From positions 1-34,920 of the forward strand of contig CANGKZ010000051.1 in the NCBI GenBank assembly GCA_947454705.1: a DNA stretch of 34,920 nt, in the 5' to 3' direction. Shown here piece by piece: positions 1 to 8,795 of the stretch (positions within the stretch are counted from its first letter, which is position 1; each line of letters opens with the position of its first letter). This DNA is from Verrucomicrobiota bacterium. Lineage in GTDB: Bacteria; Verrucomicrobiota; Verrucomicrobiia; Limisphaerales; UBA9464. A program made the translations under genes and the position numbers. Under the pieces are notes generated by a model. The model saw only the letters and a program-made list of their open reading frames with translations, made no database searches and was not told where the DNA came from.

Positions 1-285
1 GCGATGTCACCGGTCGGTGCGACGCCACGAACGGTTTCGAAAGCGGTGTCGACGCTCCGCTTTGCCACCGCACTCCACAATCGCGCGGCTCGGCGTCTGT
101 GCGGTTGCTTCCACGTTTCGGCCGGCGACTTCACGCGGGGTCCGCAGACCAATATGGGGCGTGGGTGGATCCACGCCCTCCACCAGAGAAGAGATTCGGT
201 CTTCGAACTCCTCCCCAGCTGCCATCTTCCAACTGCCAGCTCCTTTGCGGTTTCTACAGGGTTCCCCTTCCCTCAACACGGAAGC
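1..285. repeat. Mosaic intergenic repeat region with strong hairpins, downstream of the giant glycosyltransferase
   Basis: No convincing gene lies here; the short frames on both strands have atypical Arg/His/Pro-rich translations. The stretch contains a perfect 8-bp stem (GGGCGTGG at 157-164, CCACGCCC at 171-178, 6-nt loop) and a second inverted repeat (GCGGTG at 43-48, CACCGC at 66-71). It also holds near-repeated blocks at 218-242 built on CCAGCTGCCA and AACTGCCAGC. From memory, similar segments (translating as VECGGKAERRHRF in one frame) recur between genes in Limisphaerales/Pedosphaera-type Verrucomicrobiota; that is recollection, not a search. The hairpins could also help end unit D transcription, but no T-run follows. 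Confidence 0.45.
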
Positions 286-3200
286 CTAAGCCACGACCGC
301 TTCGGCTTCCGGTTGAGAAGAGGATTCGAGCGCATCGGCCACCATGGGGAGCACGGGACGCAATCGGTCCGTCCGCTGCAGGACGGCACCGACGGTGTCG
401 CGGGCCCCGGCTTGGTACAGCCGCTGGCACGTTTCCAAAAAGGCGCGTGAGACCGCGAGGCATTCCTCCTCGGTGAGCTCCGGCAACGGCTCGTCGGAGA
501 GCAGCGACGTCATCATCCGCGCGGCCATCACCGGGGCGTCGGCTCGCGACGGGGCATCGGCCAGCGCTTTCGCGGCGTCCGCTACACGACCGCGCTGCAA
601 CAAGGCGGCACCCTGCGCGACGGCGAGATCGGCATCGGTGGGGTGATGCCGCCGGGCTTCGGCGCACCATTGTTCCGCCACGCCGGCGAGCTCGGGTCGG
701 ACCAACGCAATGTCCGCACCGCGCTGCCAGATTCGGAGACACTCGGGGCGACGCAGACCAAACTCGAAGAGCATGCGGAGGGCGTCGCCGTAGCGTTCCC
801 GCGCGGTGAGGAAGCGGGCGTATTCGCGCACCCATTCCTCGGAGTCGGGGTCGCGTTGGATCGCGGTGCGGTAGGATTGATCCGCAGCGTCAAATTCACC
901 GCAGCCTTCCAGGGCCTGACCCAATGCAAGATGCGGCATCGGTCCGGACAATTCCTCGGGGCGATAATACAGGGTCGTCTCCCCGGCCCGTGAGATGGCT
1001 TCGCGCAGGTCGCGTGCGGCCTCGGCGTGGCAGCGCATGCGGATCAACGCCGTACCCCGATTGAGCAATTGTCCGGCGGTGAGGCGTCCCGAGGCGGCCA
1101 GGGGCGACCGCAGCACTTCCACCACTTCGGGCCATCGACCCGCCTGCAGCAGATAGGTGCTGTACTGGGTGAGCAGCGCCTCGCGGGCTTCGGGCGTGAG
1201 GCTTCCGCTGGGTGCGGCTCCCGCCTGGGCGAGCGCGCGGGCGTACTCGCGCAGGCCGGCTTCGCGTTCGCCGGAGCGGACGAGTTCCAGTCCGAGCTGC
1301 GTTCGATAATTGAGATTCTGCGGATGCTCGGCGATCCCGAGTCGGAGCAGGCGCAGGTTGCGCGACTTCTTGTTGCGCTCGGCCACCACTTCCGGCGCGT
1401 AGCCGTGATGGATGAGGAGCGCTTCGCCGCGTCGATGCTCCATGCCCCAGGATTTTCCGAGCCGTTCCACTTCGGAGAAAGCTTCCTCGTGGACGCGTCC
1501 GTGGAATTGAATTCCCGGCGCGTTGCGGAAGAGACGCGGGACATAGGCCAGCGCGCCGTCGCCGAGAGTCGATTCCTTCAACGGCAGACGGAATCCCAGC
1601 ACGCCGGGGGTGCGCAGATGCGAACGCAGCTTTTGCACGTGGGCGGTGGAGAGTTCTTCATCGGCATCGAGGATCAGGATCCATTCCCCGCGGGCGTGGA
1701 GCAGAGATTCATTGCGGGCGGCGCTGAAGTCGTCGCACCAGGTGAAGGCGTGCACTTCGGCCCCGTGTTCATGGGCAATCTCCACGGTGCGATCGGTGGA
1801 TCCGGTATCGACCACGATGATTTGCGTGGCGACTTCGCGCACCGATTTCAAACAGCGGGCGAGGAACTTCTCCTCGTTCTTCGCGATGAGACACACGGTC
1901 AGGCGCGGTTCCACCGGGGTTTCCGGGAGGGCGGGCCAGGCGAGATCGGTCTTGGGGTGTTCCTTGCGGGACTTGAGTGCGTTGCCGAGTTGCTTCACCG
2001 CGGAGCAGCCGGGGGCCATCGCGGCGGCGCGTTTATGGGCGCGCACGGCGGCCACTTCGTCACCGGCAGTGCGGGCGACGTTGGCCATCAGCAGGTACGC
2101 GTCGGGATGGAAGGGACGAAGGCGGATCGCCTCGATGGCCGCAGACCAGACCCCCAACGGATTGCCCTCCTCTCGGCAAGCCAAGGCCTGGTCCAGCGAG
2201 CCGATCGAGGCGACCGCCGGTGGTCCGGATGTGCTCCGGTTTTGAGATCCGGACGACGCCTCACACGTCGCGCCGGGTTCACAAAATTCCAAATCAATCT
2301 TGAGCCGCTCGCCATCGGCCAGTCGGCGCGGGACGGCATAGCCCTTTTCTCCCGGGAATTCCGCGGGCAACGCCCACTTCTTGCGGAACACTTCCCAGTT
2401 GCGACGCATGCTCGCGGTGTAGTCGATTCCTGCGCCTTGGAAGGTTTGTCCTCCCACGTGGTGCACGAAGGAATCGCGGGCGATGCGGATCTCGAAACCG
2501 GCCACGCCGGCGCGGAGGCAGAAATCGTCGTCCTCGAAATTGCCGCTGCCGAAGCGCTCATCGAGTCCACCAATGCGATCAATGACCGCGCGACGCGCCA
2601 GCAGGCAGAAGCCGATGACGCGGCTGAGCTTCTCGCTGCGGCCTGCGTGTTCGCGCGACCACTTCGCAGCGAAGGCGGGAAGTCCGTCGAGATCGGTGTA
2701 ATCCACGGGCGAGACGAGCTGCGGCCCGGCGACGCGGTTGGACACGGGTCCGACGATGCCGGTCTCCGGATGCCGCTCAAACACGGCCAGCATGCGGGTG
2801 AGCCAGCCCTCGGTGACCACCGTGTCGTTGTTCAACAGCATCACAAACTCACCGCGCGCCACGGCGAGGCCCTGGTTGTTGCCGGCGGAGAAGCCGCGGT
2901 TTTCGGCGTTGGTGATCAGGCGCACTCCGGGCTTTGTGGCCGCGTAGTCGCGCAGGTACTTCGCGGTCTCGGGTCCGGATCCGTTGTCCACCAGGATCAC
3001 TTCGTGCGACTCGGGGGTGTGGCGTTCGATGCTTTCGAGGCAGCGGCGGGTGTGATCGAGCTGATTGAGGACGAGCAGGATCATCGACACCTTGGGCGCG
3101 CGGACTGCGGCTTCGGCGACGTAGGGGCGGATGCGCGAGGTCGGGGCGACGCGGAGGGATCCGTCCTTTTCGGTGATGAAGTCGGGCTGAACCGTTCCCA

Positions 3201-6200
3201 CCCAGCGGGCGTGCAGTCGGGCCACATTGGCCGCCGCGGCGCGGAAGCGTTCGGGTCCGCTCTGCGACTCGTGGTGCACCACCACGCTCTTCGGCTGGTA
3301 CACGAGGCGAGCACCGGCAGCGCCGAGGCGCAGGCAGAGGTCGATGTCCTCGTATCCGTTCCAGTAACCTTCATCGAATCCGCGCGCGGTCTCGAAGGCT
3401 TCGCGTCGGATGAGAACACAAGCCGCGGTGAGGGCCTGGTATTCCATCGCGACATTCACCGCGGGATCCTCGGACTTGCGCTTGTAGTAGATGTGTCGTG
3501 CGAGGAGCGGATCGGGCTGCTGACGGTCGTCGAACAGGGCCACGCCCGCGTGCTGCACGGTTTCGTCGGGAAAGAGCAGCTTCGAACCGACGGCCACCAC
3601 GGACGGATCGGCATCGAGCGTGGAGGTCATCGCCTCGAGCCAGCCGGCGCGCGGTTCGGTGTCGTTGTTGAGGAACAGGATCTCGCGTCCCAACGCCGCC
3701 GCCGCACCCTGGTTGCAGGCGCGGGAGAATCCGGCGTTCTCAGAATTGGTACACACCTTGAGCCACGGCTTCACCGCCTGCTGGGCGGCGAGGAATTCCG
3801 CGGTGCCATCGGACGAGGCGTTGTCCACCACCACGACCTCGTACTGTCCGGCGGGGGTGTTGGCCTCGAGGGCGGCGAGGCACTGGCGGGTGAGATCGAC
3901 GCGGTTGAACACCGGGATGACGATCGACACACGCGGGGCGACCCCGGAGGTGGGTTTCAATTCTGATACAGGCAACTCGTCGTGAACGGTCACGGCCGGG
4001 CGCAGCGTGCGTCCGCGGGCGACGAGGGCTTTCTCGTATCCGGCGAGGGTCTGCTCGGCGGCGGCGCGCCAGGTGTGGGTGTGACGGAAGAGTTCGCCGA
4101 GGCGGGCGCGCTTGGCGGAATCGGCGGCGTAGTTCTTGTGCGCGGAGACCACCGATTCGCGGATCGAGTTCACATCGGCCGGATCGCAGTAGTACGCGTC
4201 GTTGCCGAAGTACTCGCGTTCGGAGGTGCGGTTGCTGACCGCGAGGGAGCATCCGGAGAGGGCGGCTTCAATGTTCACAAACGCGGCGCATTCCATCCAA
4301 CTGGGAAGAGCGTGGACGCGTGCGGCGCGATAGGCGGAGGCGAGCTTTTCGTGCGAGAGGTGCTCAATGAACAGCGTTCCGCGCGGGGCGTGCTTTTGAC
4401 ACATCCGCAGGTAGGCGCGGTCGTAGTTGCGGCCAACCACCACCACGGGGAGCCCGGTGTCGCGCAACGCGTGAAGCAGCATGAGCTGGTTCTTGCGGAC
4501 TTCGACGAGACCGACGGTGAGCACGAAGTCGCGGACCTTGTAGGTGTCGACGAACCAGTCCGGCGTGGCCATGTCGAACACGCGCGTTTCCGCGGCGTTG
4601 AACACCACGGTGTGGGGCAGCGAGACGCCGAGGGTCTTCTGCAGGTTGACCATCTCGGCTTCGCTCTGCGGAAGGAGGTGGTCCACGCGTTCGAGGATCT
4701 GTCGCTGATAGGCCTCGTAGCCGTGGTAGTTCGGCTCGGCGGGGCGGGAGCGTTTGTGTCCGTTGACGAGCAGGCGGTCTTGGGCGAGTTGGACCAGGCC
4801 CTTCTCGATGGCCTCGGGCTGCGAGGCGGAGAACACGTGCGGTACGGCGCCTTCGGCCCAGGCTTTTTCCGACATGTCCCAATAGATCGTGGAGAGCACG
4901 ATGGGAACGTCTGGCGCGAGGGCGCGGATGGCCTTGATCTGCGGAAGGGTCTGGTGCGGGAACCAGAGATTCCAGACGTGGACGAGGTCGTATCCGCGAG
5001 GATCCGGCCGCGGGGTGCAGCAGACGTCCACTTCGACGCCGAGCTCCTGGAGATACTGCCGCGACTTTTTGATCTGGTGCATGTCCCCGCCGGCGACGCG
5101 CGACTCGAAGGAATTCACCATCAGCACCCGCAACCGCGGCGCGGTGCGCGAGGCGCTGCGTTGGGCGACGGACACGGATTCCTCACCAATGTGATCGGAG
5201 CGGTCGTTCGGGCGATTGGTCTGGACGGGTTCGGATTTCGACTCCGTCGTGGCGGGTTGAGTCGCGGCGAGCTTTTGAAGTTCGGGATCGGCGGGATACC
5301 GCATGAGGCCGCGGCGAGCGATGGATGCGGACGACTTGGGTTGTCCGAGATCCAGATAGACGCGTGCGAGGGACTGGAAGGCGTGCAGGTTCCCGGGGGC
5401 GAGATTGAACGCGGAGTGAAGCGTGTCGGCCGCGTGACGCGGCTTGCCGTCGCGCGACTGGGTGGCGGCGATTTTCAAGTATTCCTCCACCACGACGTGC
5501 ACCTCGGGACTGGCGGCGCGACGGATGATGGAATCGTAGATGGCGATCGATGGCGCGGCGGTGGCGGGCGACGGAACGGGAAGGGTCCGCGGGAAATCTC
5601 CCGGTGCAGGAGCGCCGGCGAGGAGCGGGGTGGTGTCCCCGGTGTCGGGAAGGATGCGTCCCTCGCGCGAAAGTTCGAGGGAGCGTTCGAGCACTTCGAA
5701 AATATCGGAGCCCCACTTGCCGTACATTTTTCCGCCGTTGCCCTGCTGATTCGAGATTGCGGCGCGGGAGCGGGCGAGGCCGTTGTTCAGCTTGTGGACG
5801 ACGCCGACGCGGCCTTCGTAGAGGACTTCGTACCCTGCATTGGCGAGGGCGATGTGATGATCGGGATCATCGAACTGGCTCGGGCTGTAACGAACATCGA
5901 AGAGTCCGCAGCGGGCGAAGACATCGCGCCGGTAAAGATTGCAGCATCCGCGCACGTGAATGGCACGGGCGAGATAATCGGCCTGGCCGAGATCGGCTTC
6001 GTCCTCGTGGCCGAAGAGTCCGGGGAAATGCCGGTAGGGTCCGCACTGGATGCTGCGGTGGGCATCGTCGTTGAGGATCTTGGGTCCGATGCAGCCGGCG
6101 AAGGGGCGTGCAGCGAAATCATTCACCATCACCTTCAGCCAGTCGGGCGGGAGGATGATGTCGTCGTCGAGTCGCGCAACGAGTTCGCCACGGCCCCGGC

Positions 6201-7365
6201 TGACTGCCCAGTTCAACCCGACCGCTGCGCCGGTGTTCACTTCGAGGCGCGAGACTTCGAGCGGGTACGGATAGGTCTTTTGCAGTTCCGCGAGGTATTC
6301 GCCGGTGCCGTCGGTGCTGGCGTTGTCGGCGATGAAGACGCGGATGCGGTCCTTCGGGTAATCGGTGAGGGCGAGGCTTTCGAGGCAGCGACGCAGGAGT
6401 GGAAGGGTGTTCCAGGTGACGAGGCAGCAATCGACGGTGGGAGTCTCGGACGACGGGCGATAGCGCGTGGGCTCGCCGATCTGCCAGCAGATCTCGGTGT
6501 TCGAGTAGAGACGGCGGATCTCGTTGAGGTCGGGCTGGAAGGGATCCCATCCCCACTTCTTTTCCCAATGCGGGGCCTTGGTCTTGAGCGCGGCTTCGCG
6601 GGCCTGCCAGGTGACGGCGCGGATCAGCGGCTCGGCTTCACCGACCATGTTGATGCTGGTCGGGGCCCAAGTGTTGGTGTGGTGCACGCCGGTGATGCCG
6701 GTGTGGACGAAGACCTTGAAGCGGTGAAATCGGGCGGCGATGCAGAAGTCGTCATCGTCCATCCACGCGGGACCGAACGCGGGGTCGAGTCCGCCGGTGG
6801 CCTGGAGGGCGGCACGACGGTAGTACGCAAGTGCGCCGGACACGGTGTCCACTTCACGCACGGCACCGCCGCCGGATTCGACGGCAAAGGCGCTGCGTTC
6901 GCGGTGCAGCGGATGCATGCCCACGCCGGTGATGATGTTGCGTCCCTCGGTTTGGACGCGTCCGTCGGGGAACACGAGTCGTGCGCCGATGACGCCGGCG
7001 GAGGGACGTTCCTGGGCCGCGGCGACGAACCGCTGGAGCCAATCGGGCGTGTCCACAAGCACGTCGGCGTGGAGGCGGACGACATCGGCCTCACCGGCTG
7101 CGGCGAACCCTGCATTGAGGGCGCGCGCCACGCCGCCGCGTGCCTGTCGGAGGACGCGGACGGTGGGAAATTGTTTGAGGACGGCGGCGGTGCCGTCGGT
7201 GGAGCCGTCATCCACCACGATGACTTCCCAGTTCGGATACTGGGTGTGGTCGAGCACGGAGCGGAGGCACGCGGCGAGGATGGCTTCCTCGTTGTGCACC
7301 GGAATGACGACCGCGATGCGGGGCAGCGAAGGCGTCCGCGCGGCGTCGGGAGGGTAGAAGCTCAT
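286..7365 (-). CDS. Giant multi-domain glycosyltransferase (five GT2, one GT4-like, TPR segments)
   Basis: This 2359-residue protein probably transfers several sugars to a surface or flagellar acceptor; acceptor and sugars are unknown. GT2 domain 1 spans about residues 15-230 (VIPVHNEE, VVDDGSTDGT, acidic WMDDDDF at 201-207). GT2 domain 2 is about 310-525 (ADNASTDGT, DDD at 400-402). A TPR-like stretch is about 620-705. A GT4-like domain is about 745-1115, with an E-x7-E pair at E1025/E1033 after PSWM. GT2 domains 3 and 4 are about 1144-1390 and 1424-1660, each with an NNDT motif (1233, 1512). A short TPR stretch is about 1730-1800. GT2 domain 5 is about 1820-1990 (VVDTGSTDRT, DADEE), and TPR-like helices run from 2005 to the end. 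No signal peptide or membrane segment is visible, so it is probably cytoplasmic. The ATG lies 6 nt after the glf stop and lacks a clear ribosome site, which suggests translation coupled to glf. Confidence 0.93.
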   Translation of the reverse strand: MSFYPPDAARTPSLPRIAVVIPVHNEEAILAACLRSVLDHTQYPNWEVIVVDDGSTDGTAAVLKQFPTVRVLRQARGGVARALNAGFAAAGEADVVRLHADVLVDTPDWLQRFVAAAQERPSAGVIGARLVFPDGRVQTEGRNIITGVGMHPLHRERSAFAVESGGGAVREVDTVSGALAYYRRAALQATGGLDPAFGPAWMDDDDFCIAARFHRFKVFVHTGITGVHHTNTWAPTSINMVGEAEPLIRAVTWQAREAALKTKAPHWEKKWGWDPFQPDLNEIRRLYSNTEICWQIGEPTRYRPSSETPTVDCCLVTWNTLPLLRRCLESLALTDYPKDRIRVFIADNASTDGTGEYLAELQKTYPYPLEVSRLEVNTGAAVGLNWAVSRGRGELVARLDDDIILPPDWLKVMVNDFAARPFAGCIGPKILNDDAHRSIQCGPYRHFPGLFGHEDEADLGQADYLARAIHVRGCCNLYRRDVFARCGLFDVRYSPSQFDDPDHHIALANAGYEVLYEGRVGVVHKLNNGLARSRAAISNQQGNGGKMYGKWGSDIFEVLERSLELSREGRILPDTGDTTPLLAGAPAPGDFPRTLPVPSPATAAPSIAIYDSIIRRAASPEVHVVVEEYLKIAATQSRDGKPRHAADTLHSAFNLAPGNLHAFQSLARVYLDLGQPKSSASIARRGLMRYPADPELQKLAATQPATTESKSEPVQTNRPNDRSDHIGEESVSVAQRSASRTAPRLRVLMVNSFESRVAGGDMHQIKKSRQYLQELGVEVDVCCTPRPDPRGYDLVHVWNLWFPHQTLPQIKAIRALAPDVPIVLSTIYWDMSEKAWAEGAVPHVFSASQPEAIEKGLVQLAQDRLLVNGHKRSRPAEPNYHGYEAYQRQILERVDHLLPQSEAEMVNLQKTLGVSLPHTVVFNAAETRVFDMATPDWFVDTYKVRDFVLTVGLVEVRKNQLMLLHALRDTGLPVVVVGRNYDRAYLRMCQKHAPRGTLFIEHLSHEKLASAYRAARVHALPSWMECAAFVNIEAALSGCSLAVSNRTSEREYFGNDAYYCDPADVNSIRESVVSAHKNYAADSAKRARLGELFRHTHTWRAAAEQTLAGYEKALVARGRTLRPAVTVHDELPVSELKPTSGVAPRVSIVIPVFNRVDLTRQCLAALEANTPAGQYEVVVVDNASSDGTAEFLAAQQAVKPWLKVCTNSENAGFSRACNQGAAAALGREILFLNNDTEPRAGWLEAMTSTLDADPSVVAVGSKLLFPDETVQHAGVALFDDRQQPDPLLARHIYYKRKSEDPAVNVAMEYQALTAACVLIRREAFETARGFDEGYWNGYEDIDLCLRLGAAGARLVYQPKSVVVHHESQSGPERFRAAAANVARLHARWVGTVQPDFITEKDGSLRVAPTSRIRPYVAEAAVRAPKVSMILLVLNQLDHTRRCLESIERHTPESHEVILVDNGSGPETAKYLRDYAATKPGVRLITNAENRGFSAGNNQGLAVARGEFVMLLNNDTVVTEGWLTRMLAVFERHPETGIVGPVSNRVAGPQLVSPVDYTDLDGLPAFAAKWSREHAGRSEKLSRVIGFCLLARRAVIDRIGGLDERFGSGNFEDDDFCLRAGVAGFEIRIARDSFVHHVGGQTFQGAGIDYTASMRRNWEVFRKKWALPAEFPGEKGYAVPRRLADGERLKIDLEFCEPGATCEASSGSQNRSTSGPPAVASIGSLDQALACREEGNPLGVWSAAIEAIRLRPFHPDAYLLMANVARTAGDEVAAVRAHKRAAAMAPGCSAVKQLGNALKSRKEHPKTDLAWPALPETPVEPRLTVCLIAKNEEKFLARCLKSVREVATQIIVVDTGSTDRTVEIAHEHGAEVHAFTWCDDFSAARNESLLHARGEWILILDADEELSTAHVQKLRSHLRTPGVLGFRLPLKESTLGDGALAYVPRLFRNAPGIQFHGRVHEEAFSEVERLGKSWGMEHRRGEALLIHHGYAPEVVAERNKKSRNLRLLRLGIAEHPQNLNYRTQLGLELVRSGEREAGLREYARALAQAGAAPSGSLTPEAREALLTQYSTYLLQAGRWPEVVEVLRSPLAASGRLTAGQLLNRGTALIRMRCHAEAARDLREAISRAGETTLYYRPEELSGPMPHLALGQALEGCGEFDAADQSYRTAIQRDPDSEEWVREYARFLTARERYGDALRMLFEFGLRRPECLRIWQRGADIALVRPELAGVAEQWCAEARRHHPTDADLAVAQGAALLQRGRVADAAKALADAPSRADAPVMAARMMTSLLSDEPLPELTEEECLAVSRAFLETCQRLYQAGARDTVGAVLQRTDRLRPVLPMVADALESSSQPEAEAVVA

Positions 7366-7371
7366 GGTCGT

Positions 7372-8478
7372 TCAGCAGGTGGTTTGTTGTTCCTCGAGCA
7401 CGCGTTCCGCGAGGGTGAGGGCGCGGGCGATGGCCTGGTCCATGTCGTAGTAGCGGTACTCGCCGAGGCGGCCGCAGATCATGACGCCGGACAACGCCGC
7501 GGCGCGCTGGCGGTAGGCTTCGTAGAGCGCCTGATTGGCGGAGTCGGGGAACGGATACTCGTAGCGGTCGCTGTCGGTGGGCGTGGTGGTGATCTCGCGG
7601 GTGAGCAGCGTGCCCCGAATTTGATGCGCGAAGGTGTGGGGCATCATGTGCTTCCACTCCAGGGTGCGGATGTGGGGGCCGTTGGCCGGATCGGGATTGT
7701 TCACCTGTCCGCAGGGCTGCGCGTAGGCGATGTCGGGTAGGTATTCGTGAACGCGCTGTTGTCCGCGGTAAACGAGGCGGCCGAGATCGTAGTCGAAGAA
7801 CTCATCGATGGGTCCGGTGAAGATGAGCTGCTTGCGGGCGCGGAAGGCGGTGCGGTTTTTCAGGTAGTCGCATCCGGTGACCACGGGGACGCCCTGGATG
7901 AGGTTGCGCGTGAAGTCGGCGTAGCCCTCGATCGGAAGGCCCTGGTACTTGTGGCGCATGAGACGGGGTTCGTCGTCGAGCCGCACATCGAAGCGTCGTG
8001 CGAGGGTGGGCGAGAGGCTGCGTGCGGAGACGCCCCATTGCTTCTCGGAATAGCCCTTCACGAATTTCTCGTAGATGGGCCGCGGCATCATGGAGAGCGA
8101 GGCTTCCTCAAAATTGGTCGGCGCTCCCTGGAATGCGGGCTGCCAGGATTCGCCGATGGTTCGGCGAATGTAGCTGCCGGCGACGGGCCAGTTCTCGTTG
8201 TGGCCATCGACCCAGGTCTTGAGCACCGCCTCGTAGGGGAAGAAGGAGGCGAAGCGATTGACGAACTCCCAGATGCGCTCGGAGCCGGTGCGAAAGTAGT
8301 GGGGGCCGTAGGTGTGGACGCGAATGCCGCTGGGGTGCGCGTGGTCGTGGACGTTGCCACCGACATGACTGCGCCGCTCCAGAATCAACACCTCGCATCC
8401 GGCATCCTGGAGGCACCGCGCAATGGTGCCGCCGGTGAGGCCAGAGCCCACGACCAGATAATCCGCGCTCAATACCAT
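7372..8478 (-). CDS. glf: UDP-galactopyranose mutase
   Basis: Glf converts UDP-galactopyranose to UDP-galactofuranose with a reduced FAD, in the cytoplasm. The 368-residue protein opens with an FAD-binding GSGLTG motif after a beta strand (residues 7-15), followed by LILERRSHVGGNVHD. The family segments TYGPHYFRT, the FTGPIDEFFDY region and the C-terminal GRLGEYRYYDMDQAI are all present. The usual GPHxFHT motif reads GPHYFRT here. The start at 8478 is supported by a GGAGG five bases upstream, the best Shine-Dalgarno in the window; the frame is open further upstream but only via a TTG. The gene is first in a two-gene unit with the giant glycosyltransferase, so UDP-Galf is a plausible donor for one of its domains (inference). 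Confidence 0.92.
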   Translation of the reverse strand: MVLSADYLVVGSGLTGGTIARCLQDAGCEVLILERRSHVGGNVHDHAHPSGIRVHTYGPHYFRTGSERIWEFVNRFASFFPYEAVLKTWVDGHNENWPVAGSYIRRTIGESWQPAFQGAPTNFEEASLSMMPRPIYEKFVKGYSEKQWGVSARSLSPTLARRFDVRLDDEPRLMRHKYQGLPIEGYADFTRNLIQGVPVVTGCDYLKNRTAFRARKQLIFTGPIDEFFDYDLGRLVYRGQQRVHEYLPDIAYAQPCGQVNNPDPANGPHIRTLEWKHMMPHTFAHQIRGTLLTREITTTPTDSDRYEYPFPDSANQALYEAYRQRAAALSGVMICGRLGEYRYYDMDQAIARALTLAERVLEEQQTTC

Positions 8479-8529
8479 GACATCCTCCGGTTGAGGATCC
8501 GAACCGCGGCCCAGGCCTTTGGGTAAGTC

Positions 8530-8551
8530 GTCCGGCAAAGAGTGCCCGGAC
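8530..8551 (-). other. Hairpin in the glf leader (proximal)
   Basis: GTCCGGCA (8530-8537) pairs with TGCCCGGAC (8543-8551) with one bulged base and a 5-nt loop. It sits in the predicted 147-nt leader of glf, about 50 nt before the start codon. No T-run follows, so it is more likely leader structure than a terminator. Confidence 0.4.
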
Positions 8552-8564
8552 GGGCCGAAGCCAC

Positions 8565-8582
8565 CCGGCAGAATGTTGCCGG
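8565..8582 (-). other. Hairpin in the glf leader (distal)
   Basis: CCGGCA (8565-8570) and TGCCGG (8577-8582) form a perfect 6-bp stem with a 6-nt loop. It lies between the predicted sigma-54 start site (about 8625) and the second leader hairpin at 8530-8551. Its function is unknown. Confidence 0.4.
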
Positions 8583-8636
8583 ATTCCCGAAAAAGGACCG
8601 TTTTTGGGCGGTTGAATCCATGTCCAACCCCTTCAA

Positions 8637-8651
8637 GCAACCGGTATGCCA
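8637..8651 (-). promoter_or_regulatory. Sigma-54 (-24/-12) promoter of the glf-glycosyltransferase unit
   Basis: The minus strand reads TGGCATACCGGTTGC followed by TT. GG and GC have exact sigma-54 spacing and both boxes match the consensus TGGCAYR-N4-TTGCW closely. The predicted start is near 8625, giving a 147-nt leader to the glf ATG. The site is downstream of the csrA-unit terminator, as expected for an independent promoter. It shares CGCGCTGGCAT with the fliO-upstream site. Confidence 0.75.
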
Positions 8652-8693
8652 GCGCGGTTTCAGACCCGGTTCAACGGGCTCCGGAAGACGTGT

Positions 8694-8737
8694 ATCTAAA
8701 ACGAAACGGGTCCCTTCCGGTGAGGAATGGGACCCGT
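8694..8737 (-). terminator. Intrinsic terminator ending the flgF-to-csrA unit
   Basis: ACGGGTCCC (8706-8714) and GGGACCCGT (8729-8737) form a perfect 9-bp stem with a 14-nt loop. On the minus strand it is followed at once by the T-rich tail TTTCGTTTT. It lies about 60 nt after the stop of the 83-aa gene. Confidence 0.85.
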
Positions 8738-8795
8738 GTTCAGCGACGCCTGCGGGCGTGCGGGCGTGCAGTCGGGCACGCGAGAGGATTCGGAA

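Noticed and set aside
1027-3966. 979-codon open frame on the plus strand
   Set aside because: It lies fully antisense to the giant glycosyltransferase, has a His/Gly/Val-rich composition and no recognisable motif; such open antisense frames are common in GC-rich genes.
3982-7740. 1252-codon open frame on the plus strand
   Set aside because: Antisense to the same glycosyltransferase and to the end of glf; no domain recognised, composition typical of a shadow frame.
8479-8640. 54-codon N-terminal extension of glf
   Set aside because: Would start from a TTG inside the sigma-54 site; the ATG at 8478 has a GGAGG site and gives the family-typical N-terminus.
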